In this document: piece by piece, positions 55,008-63,610 of the stretch | Layout: each line of letters starts with the position of its first letter | How positions within the stretch are numbered: the stretch's first letter is position 1 | NCBI RefSeq assembly: GCF_022370835.2 | Contig: NZ_CP092365.1 | Span: 806,001 to 870,000, forward strand | Direction of reading: 5' to 3' | Length of the DNA: 64,000 nt | Source: Mycolicibacillus parakoreensis | GTDB lineage: Bacteria > Actinomycetota > Actinomycetes > Mycobacteriales > Mycobacteriaceae | Program-made: the position numbers and the translations under genes | Notes under the pieces: model-generated | What the model was told of the DNA's origin: nothing | What the model saw: the letters and a program-made list of their open reading frames with translations, nothing else | Database searches by the model: none

Positions 55008-56250
55008 CGTTGCTCCCCTCACTCACCGCCGTCACGGCGCCGTCGGCCACCCGAATCCGCAGCCGGGCACCGGCCGGGGCGTCGGCCACTCGGTGCACCA
55101 CCGCCGGCTCGGCATCGGCGCCCGCGGTGGGCATCACCTGGACCACGGCGTAGCCGCGGGCCAGGGTGGCCGCCGGCCCCAGGGTGCTCAGCCGGGCCGA
55201 CAGATGGCCGATCCGGTCGGCTTCGGCGGCCACCACCCGGCCGGCCTCGCGGCGGACCGCGGCGCGGGCCCGGGCGATCTCGTCGGCGCGCGCGCTCAGC
55301 GCCGCCAGCGGGTCGGCGAGCACCGGGCGGCTGCGCAGGTGCTGCAGCGCCCGCCGCTCACGGGTGACCCAGTTGCGCAGCGCCTGGGCGCCGCGCCGCC
55401 GCAACTCGTCGAGCAGCGCCTGTTCGGCGGCGGTGTCGGGCACGATCTGTTTGGCCGCGTCGGTGGGGGTGGCCGCCCGCAGGTCGGCGACCAGATCGCA
55501 GAGCGGGGTGTCGGGTTCGTGTCCGACGGCGCTGACCACCGGGGTGGTCACCGCCGCGATCGCGCGGCACAGCGTCTCGTCGGAGAACGGCAGCAGATCC
55601 TCCACGCTGCCACCGCCACGGGCGATGACGATGACGTCGACCTCCGGGTCGGCGTCGAGTTCCTGCAGGGCCGCCACCACCTGGGCGACCGCGGTGGGGC
55701 CCTGCACGGCGGTGTTGCGGATCGTGAACCGGACCTCCGGCCACCGGTCGGACGCCACGGCGGTCACGTCACGTTCGGCGGCGCTGGCCCGCCCGGTGAT
55801 CAGTCCGATTCTGTTGGGCAAGAACGGGATCGGGCGTTTCAGCCGCGGGTCGAAGAGTCCCTCGGCGTCCAGCAGGCGACGCAACCGATCGATACGGGCG
55901 AGCAGTTCACCGATGCCTACCGCGCGAATCTCGGTGAGCCGCAACGAGAACGTGCCGCGTCCGGTGTAGAAATTGGGTTTGCCGCAGACCACCACCTGGG
56001 TGCCCTCGGTCAGCTTCACCGGGGCGCTCGACACCAGGGCGGGCGAGCACGTCACGGTCAGCGACATGTCGGCGGCCGGATCGCGCAGCACCATGAATGC
56101 CGTTCTGGTGTTGGGGCGCAGGTTGATCTGCGTGAGTTGGCCCTCCACCCACACGGTGCCGAGCCGGTCGATCCAGTTTTTGACGCGGACGGCGACCGCG
56201 CGCACCGGGAACGGATTCTGCGCCGAACCGCCTGGGGGCGTGGCGGTCAC
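54997..56250 (-). CDS. xseA: Exodeoxyribonuclease VII large subunit
   Basis: 417 residues, ATG 56250. N-terminal OB-fold ([19 protein letters not shown]..) followed by the catalytic domain with [69 protein letters not shown] and the C-terminal GYAVVQ. All XseA core motifs are intact. Cytosolic ssDNA exonuclease with XseB. The preceding gene on the strand (lipid-droplet-type protein) ends at 56258, so transcription may continue from it. Confidence 0.95.
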   Translation of the reverse strand: MTATPPGGSAQNPFPVRAVAVRVKNWIDRLGTVWVEGQLTQINLRPNTRTAFMVLRDPAADMSLTVTCSPALVSSAPVKLTEGTQVVVCGKPNFYTGRGTFSLRLTEIRAVGIGELLARIDRLRRLLDAEGLFDPRLKRPIPFLPNRIGLITGRASAAERDVTAVASDRWPEVRFTIRNTAVQGPTAVAQVVAALQELDADPEVDVIVIARGGGSVEDLLPFSDETLCRAIAAVTTPVVSAVGHEPDTPLCDLVADLRAATPTDAAKQIVPDTAAEQALLDELRRRGAQALRNWVTRERRALQHLRSRPVLADPLAALSARADEIARARAAVRREAGRVVAAEADRIGHLSARLSTLGPAATLARGYAVVQVMPTAGADAEPAVVHRVADAPAGARLRIRVADGAVTAVSEGSNDGR

Positions 56251-56257
56251 CGGCAGC

Positions 56258-56845
56258 TCACTTGGTCGACACGCGGGTGATCCTGTTGGCGAGCAGCGTC
56301 TGGAACGGGGCCCGCGCCTTGGTGGATTCCTCGTAGTCCAGCAGCGTCTGCAGATCCTCGACGCTCAACGACGTCAGCCGGGCCCGCAGCTGGGCCAGGG
56401 TCAGGCCCGCGTAGTTCAACTCGGTGACCACCGCCGGGGTCTTCTCCGGCGGCGACCCCCCGCCGGGCTGCGGCCGGTTGTCGTCGGCCTGGCCCTCGGC
56501 CGTCGAGTACAGCGCGAAACGGCCCGGGGTGCGGCGCTCCCCGTTGCCGGCCGCCGTGTCGCCGGCCGGTTCGGGCGGGGCGCCGTCGGCGGCCTCGGGC
56601 AGATCCTCGTCGAAGACCGCCCACTCGGGCTGCTCATCCTTCGGCGGGAACAGCGTCTCGAGCGTGGAGTCGCCCTTGATGACCACTTCGGCGATGTTCT
56701 GCTGCACCAGCATCACCAGGTGGGCCGCCTGACTGGCCAGCGTCATCGGATACATCAGGACGTTTCGCGGCAGTTTGCGGGTCTCCTCGACGGCGATCGT
56801 CGCCGCGCCGACCAGCAGTCGGACCCCGTACGGTGCACTAGACAT
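56258..56845 (-). CDS. Lipid-droplet-associated-type protein (Rv1109c-like)
   Basis: 195 residues from ATG 56845, with GGAGG directly upstream. The N-terminal 60 residues ([40 protein letters not shown]) form an amphipathic, mildly hydrophobic region; a disordered middle is rich in Glu, Pro and Gly; the last 60 residues [27 protein letters not shown] form a helical domain. Homologues have been called lipid-droplet-associated proteins in mycobacteria. No enzymatic motif. It precedes xseA on the same strand with 7 bp between them. Confidence 0.72.
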   Translation of the reverse strand: MSSAPYGVRLLVGAATIAVEETRKLPRNVLMYPMTLASQAAHLVMLVQQNIAEVVIKGDSTLETLFPPKDEQPEWAVFDEDLPEAADGAPPEPAGDTAAGNGERRTPGRFALYSTAEGQADDNRPQPGGGSPPEKTPAVVTELNYAGLTLAQLRARLTSLSVEDLQTLLDYEESTKARAPFQTLLANRITRVSTK

Positions 56846-56913
56846 GCCTCCAGCCTGCCTTAACCTGCGGTCGAGGCCAAACGCCGGGTGTGGCGGGTGG
56901 TGCCGGCGGAACG

Positions 56914-56919
56914 TACCCT
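56914..56919 (+). promoter_or_regulatory. -10 TACCCT, leaderless promoter of ispH
   Basis: TACCCT ends 7 nt before ATG 56927, the spacing expected for a transcript beginning at the start codon. No ribosome site is visible upstream of the ATG. Confidence 0.5.
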
Positions 56920-56926
56920 GGTGGCC

Positions 56927-57928
56927 ATGCCGCCGACCGTCAATATGGGGATCCCCGGTGCGGCCAGTTCGCTGGTCGCGCGCCGCTCCGGGAAACAGGT
57001 GCTGCTCGCCGAGCCGCGCGGGTACTGCGCGGGCGTGGACCGGGCGGTGGAGACGGTGGAACGCGCGCTGGAGAAACACGGGGCGCCGGTCTATGTGCGC
57101 CACGAGATCGTGCACAACCGCCACGTGGTGGACACCCTGGCCGCCGCCGGCGCGGTCTTCGTCGACGAAACCGACGAGGTGCCCGAGGGCGCGATCGTGG
57201 TGTTCTCCGCCCACGGGGTGGCGCCCACCGTGCACGAGTCGGCCGCCGAACGCGAACTGCAGGTCATCGACGCCACCTGCCCGCTGGTCACCAAGGTGCA
57301 CAACGAGGCGAAACGGTTCGCCCGCGCCGACTACGACATCCTGCTGATCGGCCACGAGGGCCACGAGGAGGTCATCGGCACCGCCGGTGAGGCCCCCGAC
57401 CACGTGCAGTTGGTCGACGGCCCCGACGCGGTCGACTCGGTGGTGGTGCGCGACGAGGACAAGGTGGTGTGGCTGTCGCAGACCACCTTGAGCGTCGACG
57501 AGACGATGGAGACCGTGCACCGGTTGCGGGAGCGGTTCCCCCGGCTGCAGGACCCGCCCAGCGACGACATCTGCTACGCCACCCAGAACCGTCAGACCGC
57601 GGTCAAGGCCATGGCCCCGGAGTGTGAGCTGGTCATCGTGGTGGGGTCGCGCAACTCGTCGAACTCCATGCGGCTGGTGGAGGTGGCGCTGGGGGCCGGG
57701 TGCCCGGCCGCGCACCTGGTGGATTACGCCGGCGACATCGAGGAGAGCTGGCTCGACGGGGTCCAGTCGGTGGGCGTGACCTCCGGGGCGTCGGTGCCCG
57801 AGGTGCTGGTCCGCGGTGTGCTCGACACGCTGGCCGAGCACGGTTACGGCACCGTGCAGCCGGTGACCACCGCCAACGAGACGCTGGTGTTCGCCCTGCC
57901 CCGCGAGATCCGCCCGGCTCGACGCTAG
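56927..57928 (+). CDS. ispH: 4-Hydroxy-3-methylbut-2-enyl diphosphate reductase (LytB2)
   Basis: 333 residues, ATG 56927, chosen because it has a leaderless promoter and matches the known N terminus ([12 protein letters not shown]). The three cluster-binding Cys are present: Cys34 in [12 protein letters not shown], Cys118 in DATCPLVTK and Cys216 in [22 protein letters not shown] and [11 protein letters not shown] are substrate-binding motifs. The Fe-S enzyme makes IPP and DMAPP in the last step of the MEP pathway, the only isoprenoid route in mycobacteria. Divergent from the lipid-droplet-type gene. Confidence 0.97.
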   Translation: MPPTVNMGIPGAASSLVARRSGKQVLLAEPRGYCAGVDRAVETVERALEKHGAPVYVRHEIVHNRHVVDTLAAAGAVFVDETDEVPEGAIVVFSAHGVAPTVHESAAERELQVIDATCPLVTKVHNEAKRFARADYDILLIGHEGHEEVIGTAGEAPDHVQLVDGPDAVDSVVVRDEDKVVWLSQTTLSVDETMETVHRLRERFPRLQDPPSDDICYATQNRQTAVKAMAPECELVIVVGSRNSSNSMRLVEVALGAGCPAAHLVDYAGDIEESWLDGVQSVGVTSGASVPEVLVRGVLDTLAEHGYGTVQPVTTANETLVFALPREIRPARR

Positions 57929-57966
57929 GAGCCGTCCAGGAGCCATCCAGGAGCCGTCCAGGAGCG
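57929..57966. repeat. 11-bp tandem repeat after ispH
   Basis: Three and a half copies of an 11-bp unit (GCCGTCCAGGA and the variant GCCATCCAGGA) follow the ispH stop directly. It is probably slippage-prone; there is no evidence of function. Confidence 0.6.
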
Positions 57967-57988
57967 TGCTGCCCCGGCCGTGCCGGTG

Positions 57989-58047
57989 GGGGTTGTGCGC
58001 TGGCGGCGGGTGGCCGTCGGCGTGTCGGCGCCGTGGACGCACAAACC
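57989..58047. repeat. Palindromic repeat copy B
   Basis: GGGTTGTGC at 57989-57998 with GCACAAACC at 58039-58047 forms an imperfect hairpin. The interior (CTGGCGGCGG, CGTCGGCGTGTCG, GCCGTGGACGCACAA) is nearly the same as copy A at 24413-24469. It lies between the convergent ispH and the basic-tailed membrane gene, where it may also end transcription. Confidence 0.65.
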
Positions 58048-58068
58048 ACCGGTGACCGCCACCGGTGC

Positions 58069-59175
58069 TCAGATGTCGTACTGCCAGGAATCGGCGGGGT
58101 CCGCGTCACGCATGCGCCGACCCGGTGCGGCGTCGCCGGAGCCGGAGCCGCGGTAGCGCACCCGCGAGATCGGATGATGGGTGCCGTCGGCGGCCGGTGC
58201 GCTCGGCACCCGCGGTCGCCGCGGTGGCGGCTGGCGGTCCATCGTCTCGTACGGGTCATACCGGGCGGCACGACGGTCGGGCTCACCGGCGCGGCCCGGC
58301 TGGCGCAGCGGGTCGCGCGGGCGGCGCGGCCGCGGCGGGACCGTGTCGCCGTCGCGGCGGGGCCGTTGCCGTCGCGGCCGTTCGGCCTCGCCGTAGCCGG
58401 CCGCGGGCCGGGGCCGGCGGGACCGCACCGGGCGCTCGGGGTCCTGGCCGACGCCGGGGCGGGGGCGCCGCCGCGGGGGCCGTTGGCCCTCCAGATCCAC
58501 GGTGTCGGCGCTGCGGGGGCGCCGCAGCCGACCGGCCCGGTCGGTGGGCGGGCGGCGCGCACCGCGGCGCGCGGTGCGGTCGATGGTGTGTCGGCGGGGA
58601 CGGGAGGCGCGATCGGTGGTCTCCTCCGAGCCGCCACCCCACAGCGAGGTGAGTCTGCCCACCAGCGACTCCACCAGGCCGGGGCCCGCCGGGGCGACCG
58701 GGCCGGCCTCGGCGGGCGCCTCGGCGGTCGCCGCGCCGTGTCCCACCGCGGCGAGCAGCCACCGGATCGCCCCGATGATCAGCACCACCGCGGAGGTGAA
58801 CAGCATCAGCGGAAACCGTTCGATGAGCGGATAGCCGCAGTTGATCAGCAGGTTCTTCAACCCGGAGACGTGCGCGCCGTGGAACAGGAAATAGGCGCCC
58901 GGCACGCTGCAGAACAGAAGCAGCGGTGGCTGGATCACCGCGGTGAACAGCCCCGACTGCTGGACCGCGAGGACCGCGACGACACAGCCGAGCGCATAGA
59001 GCGCGGCGAACACGGTGGTCAATTGCTTGTCGCCGGCGGCGGCGTCGACGGCGAACCCGACGGTGGTCAACGCGACCGCGAGCACGATCGCTCCCCACCA
59101 CGGCACCCCTGCAATACCGGGATGCGCGGAGCGGTGCTCGGCGCTCACCGCCCACCGGGCACGCTGTGCTGACAC
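58069..59175 (-). CDS. Membrane protein with long Arg/Pro-rich tail (Rv1111c-like)
   Basis: 368 residues. GTG 59175 (VSAQRARWAVSAEHRS) is supported by TACGGT on the minus strand (complement of 59182-59187), 6 nt away. Four membrane segments lie in the first 130 residues (WWGAIVLAVALTTVGFA, TTVFAALYALGCVVAVLAV, PLLLFCSVPGAYFLFHG, FPLMLFTSAVVLIIGAI). The remaining 220 residues are disordered, Arg- and Pro-rich ([22 protein letters not shown]), with strongly positive charge. Such a tail could bind DNA, RNA or acidic lipid at the inner membrane face. Function unknown. Confidence 0.78.
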   Translation of the reverse strand: MSAQRARWAVSAEHRSAHPGIAGVPWWGAIVLAVALTTVGFAVDAAAGDKQLTTVFAALYALGCVVAVLAVQQSGLFTAVIQPPLLLFCSVPGAYFLFHGAHVSGLKNLLINCGYPLIERFPLMLFTSAVVLIIGAIRWLLAAVGHGAATAEAPAEAGPVAPAGPGLVESLVGRLTSLWGGGSEETTDRASRPRRHTIDRTARRGARRPPTDRAGRLRRPRSADTVDLEGQRPPRRRPRPGVGQDPERPVRSRRPRPAAGYGEAERPRRQRPRRDGDTVPPRPRRPRDPLRQPGRAGEPDRRAARYDPYETMDRQPPPRRPRVPSAPAADGTHHPISRVRYRGSGSGDAAPGRRMRDADPADSWQYDI

Positions 59176-59293
59176 AGGTCGACCGTACCGGCTGCGGATG
59201 TCGGCGCGGCGACAGCACGCCTGCGGTGTGGCGCACAGTCTCGGGGTCGGCGGCCGCCCACGGCGCCGTTCGCACCGATAGACTCTCGTGCCT

Positions 59294-60376
59294 GTGAGTC
59301 TGAGCCTGGGGATCGTGGGACTGCCCAACGTCGGAAAATCAACGCTGTTCAACGCGTTGACCCGCAACAACGCGCTGGCGGCCAACTATCCGTTCGCCAC
59401 CATCGAACCCAACGAGGGGGTGGTGCCGCTTCCGGACTCCCGGCTGGCGACGCTCGCGGAGATTTTCGGATCGCAGCGCATCCTGCCCGCCCCGGTGACG
59501 TTCGTCGACATCGCCGGCATCGTCAAGGGCGCCTCGGAAGGGGCGGGGCTGGGCAACAAGTTTTTGGCCAACATCCGCGAATGTGACGCGATCTGCCAGG
59601 TGGTGCGGGTCTTCGCCGACGACGACGTGGTGCACGTCGACGGCAAGGTCGACCCCGCCTCCGACATCGAGATCATCGCCACCGAGTTGATCCTGGCCGA
59701 CCTGCAGACCCTGGAGCGCGCCCTGGGCCGGCTGGAGAAGGAGGCCCGCACCCACAAGGACCGCCGCCCGGTGTACGAGGCGGCGCTCGCCGCCCAGCAG
59801 GTGCTCGACGGCGGCACCACGCTGTTCGCCGCCGGTCCGGGTGCGGTGGACACCACGCTGCTGCGCGAGCTGAACCTGCTGACCACCAAACCGTTTCTGT
59901 ACGTGTTCAACGCCGACGAGACGGTGCTCACCGACGCGGCGCGCATCGCCGAGCTGCGCGAGCTGGTCGCCCCGGCCGACGCGGTGTTCCTCGACGCCAA
60001 GATCGAAGCCGAGCTGGCCGAACTCGACGACGAGTCGGCGCTGGAGCTGCTGGAGTCGATCGGGCAGACCGAGCGCGGCCTCGATGCGCTGGCGCGCGCC
60101 GGCTTCCACACCCTGCAGCTGCAGACCTACCTGACCGCCGGGCCCAAGGAGGCCCGCGCCTGGACGATCCGCCGCGGCGATACCGCACCGAAGGCGGCCG
60201 GGGTGATCCACACCGACTTCGAGAAGGGCTTCATCAAGGCCGAGGTGGTCTCCTTCGACGACCTGGTCGCCGCCGGATCGATGGCCGCCGCGAAGGCCGC
60301 CGGCAAGGTCCGCATCGAGGGCAAGGACTACGTGATGGCCGACGGGGACGTGGTGGAGTTCCGGTTCAACGTCTGA
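59294..60376 (+). CDS. ychF: Ribosome-binding GTPase/ATPase YchF
   Basis: 360 residues; GTG 59294 ([16 protein letters not shown]) is preferred over GTG 59288. TAGACT at 59279-59284 is the likely -10. G-motifs: G1 [10 protein letters not shown]3-like [20 protein letters not shown], and a G4 replaced by NADE (FNADET), the Obg-type YchF signature consistent with ATP preference. Coiled-coil arm in the middle and C-terminal TGS-like domain ([32 protein letters not shown]). A ribosome-associated nucleotidase conserved in all bacteria. Confidence 0.95.
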   Translation: MSLSLGIVGLPNVGKSTLFNALTRNNALAANYPFATIEPNEGVVPLPDSRLATLAEIFGSQRILPAPVTFVDIAGIVKGASEGAGLGNKFLANIRECDAICQVVRVFADDDVVHVDGKVDPASDIEIIATELILADLQTLERALGRLEKEARTHKDRRPVYEAALAAQQVLDGGTTLFAAGPGAVDTTLLRELNLLTTKPFLYVFNADETVLTDAARIAELRELVAPADAVFLDAKIEAELAELDDESALELLESIGQTERGLDALARAGFHTLQLQTYLTAGPKEARAWTIRRGDTAPKAAGVIHTDFEKGFIKAEVVSFDDLVAAGSMAAAKAAGKVRIEGKDYVMADGDVVEFRFNV

Positions 60377-60612
60377 CCGGTCGAGTCCTGACGGACGTCG
60401 CAACCCGCGCGCCGCGCGACGGGCTGGACTCGATGATCCGGGGCGGGTACCTTGGCGCTGGTGGTACGCCACCGATTTGCGCTTCCACGTCAGGACACGT
60501 GAATCATCGCGGAGAGGCCTGAGCCGCTCAGGACATGTCCGGATGGGGTGCGGCGCACGATGCGCCAACTTCATTCCCGCCGATGTGACATCGGCCGACG
60601 AAGGGACATGGC

Positions 60613-60966
60613 ATGTCATCGAAGGACGAGAAGAACCTAACCCAGGTCATCGACAAGATCTCGAGCATGGAAGAGCCACGGCGGTCGGTCGTGCAACGGG
60701 TGCACGACGTCATCGTCGCCGCTGCTCCTGGTCTCAAGCCGCGGATCTGGTACGGAATGCCCGCCTACGCGATGTCGGCGAGCACGCCCGCACTCGTGAC
60801 GCTGCGCAACGACGAGCGGCTGAATCTGGCGCTCACCGAGAAGGCCGACTTCCGGCCGGCGGGAGGCGTCGACGGGACGTTGATGCCGGCTGCCTGGTAC
60901 TTCGAGACGGTAGACGCGCAAACGGAGAAGCGAATTGTGGAGATCGTCCGCTCGGTGATCGCCTGA
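60613..60966 (+). CDS. DUF1801 family protein
   Basis: 117 residues from ATG 60613, with AAGGGA upstream. The sequence SSMEEPRRSVVQRVHDVIVAAAPGLKPRIWYGMPAYAMS followed by LVTLRNDERLNLALTEKADF is the YdhG/DUF1801 (SufE-like fold) pattern; most members are small cytosolic proteins of unknown role. Composition is slightly less GC-rich than the core genes, and the neighbours are not those found after ychF in M. tuberculosis, suggesting accessory DNA. 236 bp upstream has no gene. Confidence 0.7.
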   Translation: MSSKDEKNLTQVIDKISSMEEPRRSVVQRVHDVIVAAAPGLKPRIWYGMPAYAMSASTPALVTLRNDERLNLALTEKADFRPAGGVDGTLMPAAWYFETVDAQTEKRIVEIVRSVIA

Positions 60967-61369
60967 TCGCGGTGCGCCGCCCCTCCTCCGGCTCGGGGGC
61001 GCCACTTGTTGTAGCGATCCTTGCTATCCCTGCGACGGTCTTGGCGACCCGACATTGGGGAAATCGACGCGCGCGCCTGGACGTAGAGATCGACGCGATT
61101 CCGCTGCTACCGGAAGGCGTGCGCTGAGGTTCTGGTTCGGTGACTACGATGCGGCCGTTGACGTGGGAGCGAAGACCTGCGACCGGGTGGTCGATCAAGG
61201 TCCCTAGGAGCCCGCGTCCGCGACAGCCAGGCTCGATTCAGCGTCGCGGACCCGGTTGTCGGCCACCGTTGACCAGCTCACCGTGCTCGCCAGGGTCCTG
61301 CGCAGTCTCCCCGTCGCCGGGACCACCGTCCCGGATCTGACATGCTTGTCCTCCACGAAGGAGACCAAT
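60967..61369. other. Gene-free stretch before the MFS gene
   Basis: 403 bp. Several frames are partly open but none has start signals or a recognisable domain. The segment 61140-61370 is AT-richer than average and probably contains the exporter's promoter. No transposase or attachment repeat was recognised. Confidence 0.35.
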
Positions 61370-62833
61370 TTGGCAGCCCCCGACAGGCATTCGGCGACGA
61401 CCGCCCGCGAGGTGTCCTCCCCGAGCACGGACCGTCCACCGCGTGCGGGGCTGACGATCGGCATCCTGGTTTTGGCGGCCTTCACGATGTTCCTCAACGA
61501 GACGGTCCTCGCCGTCGCGCTGAAGACCCTCAGCGAGAACCTCGCCCTGCCGATAGCGACCGTGCAGTGGGTGACCAGCGTCTTCCTGCTCACGATGGCC
61601 GTGGTCATCCCCATCACCGGATATCTGCTGCAGCGCTTCGACGAACGTCAGGTGTTCTTCGCCTCCACCGGGCTGTTCTCGATCGGCACCCTCGTGTGCG
61701 CGGTGGCCCCCGGCATCGAGATCCTCATCGTCGGCCGTGTCCTGCAAGCCGGCGGCACCGCGCTCATCATGCCGTTGCTGATGACGACCGTCATGCGGCT
61801 GATCGCCCTCGGGCGGCGGGGAACCGTGCTCGGCACGATCACGATCGTGATCGCCGTCGCGCCCGCGCTCGGGCCGACGGCCGGCGGGTTCGTACTCGGA
61901 TCGCTGAGCTGGCGCTGGCTGTTCTGGATCGTGCTGCCCATCATGCTCACCGTGATCATCGTCGGAGCGGTCGCCCTGCGGCCTGCCCACCCGGGTGCGC
62001 GCTGCGAGCTCGACGTGGCCTCGATCCCGCTCGTCGCCGTCGGCTTCGGAGGACTCGTCTACGGACTGTCCGCCATCGGCGAGTCGAGCGGGGGCATCGA
62101 CCTCACCGCCGTCGCGGCGCTGCTGTTCGGGCTCGTCGCGATCGGCGGATTCATCGCGCGGCAACTGCGCCTGCAGAGGCACGGCCGCGCACTGCTCGAC
62201 CTGCGGGTCTTCACCCATCAGCGGTTTCGGGTCGGGGTCGGCGTCGTCGGACTGCTGTTCGTCTGCCTGCTGGCGGTCAGCGCGGTGCTGCTGCCGATCT
62301 ACCTGCAGACGGTGCTGGGGCGGACCCCGATGGCCACCGGGCTGGTCCTGCTTCCCGGCGGGCTCGCGCTGGGTCTTCTGGGGCCGGTCGTCGGTCGCGT
62401 CTACGACAGGGTCGGTGCACGGGCCCCGGTCATCGCCGGCACAGCGGTGACGACCGCGGCTCTGGGCATGCTGGCCCTGCTCGGCGAGGGCACACCGGTG
62501 TGGTTCGTCGTCACGGCGAACCTCGTGCTCATGATCGGGATCAGCGGCGTGATGACCCCGCTCAACACCGACGCGCTCTCGGCGCTGCCCGAACACCTCT
62601 ACTCCCATGGCGCCGCGATCCTCACGACCGTCCAGCAGGTGGCCGGGACGATCGGCATCGCCCTGTTCGTCACCATCGCCACGCGGACGTCGCGCAGTCT
62701 CGCCGAGGCGCCGGATGCGACCGGACTGCATCGCGCCTTCGCCGCGATGGTGTTGTTCGGCCTCGCGGCGCTGGCGCTCTCCTTCTGTGTTCGCCGTCCT
62801 CGGCCCGGTTCCGTCGGCGCCGATGAACGGTGA
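61370..62833 (+). CDS. MFS multidrug exporter (DHA2 type, 14 helices)
   Basis: 487 residues with TTG 61370 as start, because GAAGGAG (61357-61363) is correctly placed; the open frame to 61256 lacks a ribosome site. About 14 membrane segments are seen, beginning TIGILVLAAFTMFLNETVLAVALKTL. Family motifs: motif A-like GYLLQRFDERQVFFAS, RVLQAGGTALIMPLLMTTV (motif B with Arg), motif C LGPTAGGFVLGSLSWRWLFWI. The conserved Glu in the first helix (FLNETV) is typical of proton-driven drug exporters. Substrate unknown; efflux of hydrophobic compounds expected. Likely acquired, as it has no counterpart in the syntenic order. Confidence 0.85.
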   Translation: MAAPDRHSATTAREVSSPSTDRPPRAGLTIGILVLAAFTMFLNETVLAVALKTLSENLALPIATVQWVTSVFLLTMAVVIPITGYLLQRFDERQVFFASTGLFSIGTLVCAVAPGIEILIVGRVLQAGGTALIMPLLMTTVMRLIALGRRGTVLGTITIVIAVAPALGPTAGGFVLGSLSWRWLFWIVLPIMLTVIIVGAVALRPAHPGARCELDVASIPLVAVGFGGLVYGLSAIGESSGGIDLTAVAALLFGLVAIGGFIARQLRLQRHGRALLDLRVFTHQRFRVGVGVVGLLFVCLLAVSAVLLPIYLQTVLGRTPMATGLVLLPGGLALGLLGPVVGRVYDRVGARAPVIAGTAVTTAALGMLALLGEGTPVWFVVTANLVLMIGISGVMTPLNTDALSALPEHLYSHGAAILTTVQQVAGTIGIALFVTIATRTSRSLAEAPDATGLHRAFAAMVLFGLAALALSFCVRRPRPGSVGADER

Positions 62834-62932
62834 GACCCGATCAGCGCGGCGACCCGCTGCGCGCCGGATACGTCACCGGGGTGAGTCGTTTCGGTGACCT
62901 GACCGCGACGGGGGAGCGGGAGGCTGGTCGTC

Positions 62933-63223
62933 GTGGCGGTGGTTGAGGCGATCTATCTGGCGGCGGCGGTGCTGTGGATTCTTGTGGTGGTGGCCGCGGT
63001 GGGGGTCGGCGGCCGCTACCTGCTGAAGCTGCGGGCCCGGCGGCGTCGGGTGCAGCGGTGGATCGCCGGTGTGCGCCAGCCCATGGTGCGCGCCGCCAGC
63101 CCGTACCGCGCCGCCGCGATGCGCGGCGCGGCGCTGGTGCAGCGGGTGGTCGTCGACATCCGGGCGGCGCCCCCCGAACGCCCGGGTGGACGCCGAACCC
63201 GGCCGCCGATGCTCACCCGGTAA
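62933..63223 (+). CDS. Small single-pass membrane protein, unrecognised
   Basis: 96 residues from GTG 62933 with GGGAGCGGGAGG upstream. One membrane helix ([19 protein letters not shown]) is followed by a strongly basic segment (LRARRRRVQRWIAGVRQP) and an Arg/Pro tail. No domain recognised. It could be a short anchor or an accessory protein; the only supporting evidence is the start signal and coding-like composition, so confidence is moderate. Confidence 0.55.
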   Translation: MAVVEAIYLAAAVLWILVVVAAVGVGGRYLLKLRARRRRVQRWIAGVRQPMVRAASPYRAAAMRGAALVQRVVVDIRAAPPERPGGRRTRPPMLTR

Positions 63224-63610
63224 CCGGTTGGTGCCGGAGAGCGGCTGAGGGCGACTGGGACTGCCTGAAATCGGCCCAGATCGACCGAGTGCGACTGAGC
63301 TCGACGCCGTAGTGGACATACGGCGTCCTATGAGGCCGAGTATGTCCACTACGGCGTCGATTTCAGCAGCCACCTCGGTTCGGTCGACCCGGCCGCCACC
63401 GGGCGGGTAGGCGCTGAACCGAATCGGGCGGTCGACCCGGAATCCGCGTGAGGCAAAAGCCGCGCATGGTGCCGGCGGGTGCCGGACAGCCCTCGCCACC
63501 AGCAGAAATACCGCCGATTCACGTCGGCCGCGAGCTGCGACAGCTGCCGGCGCCCCGGCGCGCACCACGCTCGACCCGCTAGTCTCGCCCACAGGTGAAG
63601 GGAGCCCGCA
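63224..63610. other. Gene-free stretch with a 20-bp perfect inverted repeat
   Basis: 387 bp without a gene. It holds the inverted repeat at 63301-63360 (listed separately), and TAGTCT at 63582-63587 as a possible -10 for the OsmC gene. Some frames stay open but without start signals. Confidence 0.4.
63301..63360. repeat. Perfect 20-bp inverted repeat with 20-nt loop
   Basis: The left arm TCGACGCCGTAGTGGACATA (63301-63320) and right arm (63341-63360) are exact reverse complements. Outside them CTGA (63295-63298) and TCAG (63363-63366) also pair. A smaller hairpin GCCGTA/TACGGC lies within the left arm and the loop. A terminator for the small membrane gene is the simplest reading. Confidence 0.75.

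Noticed and set aside
60477..61127. Plus-strand frame spanning the DUF1801 gene
   Set aside because: Overlaps the better supported DUF1801 frame, has no ribosome site and no recognisable domain.
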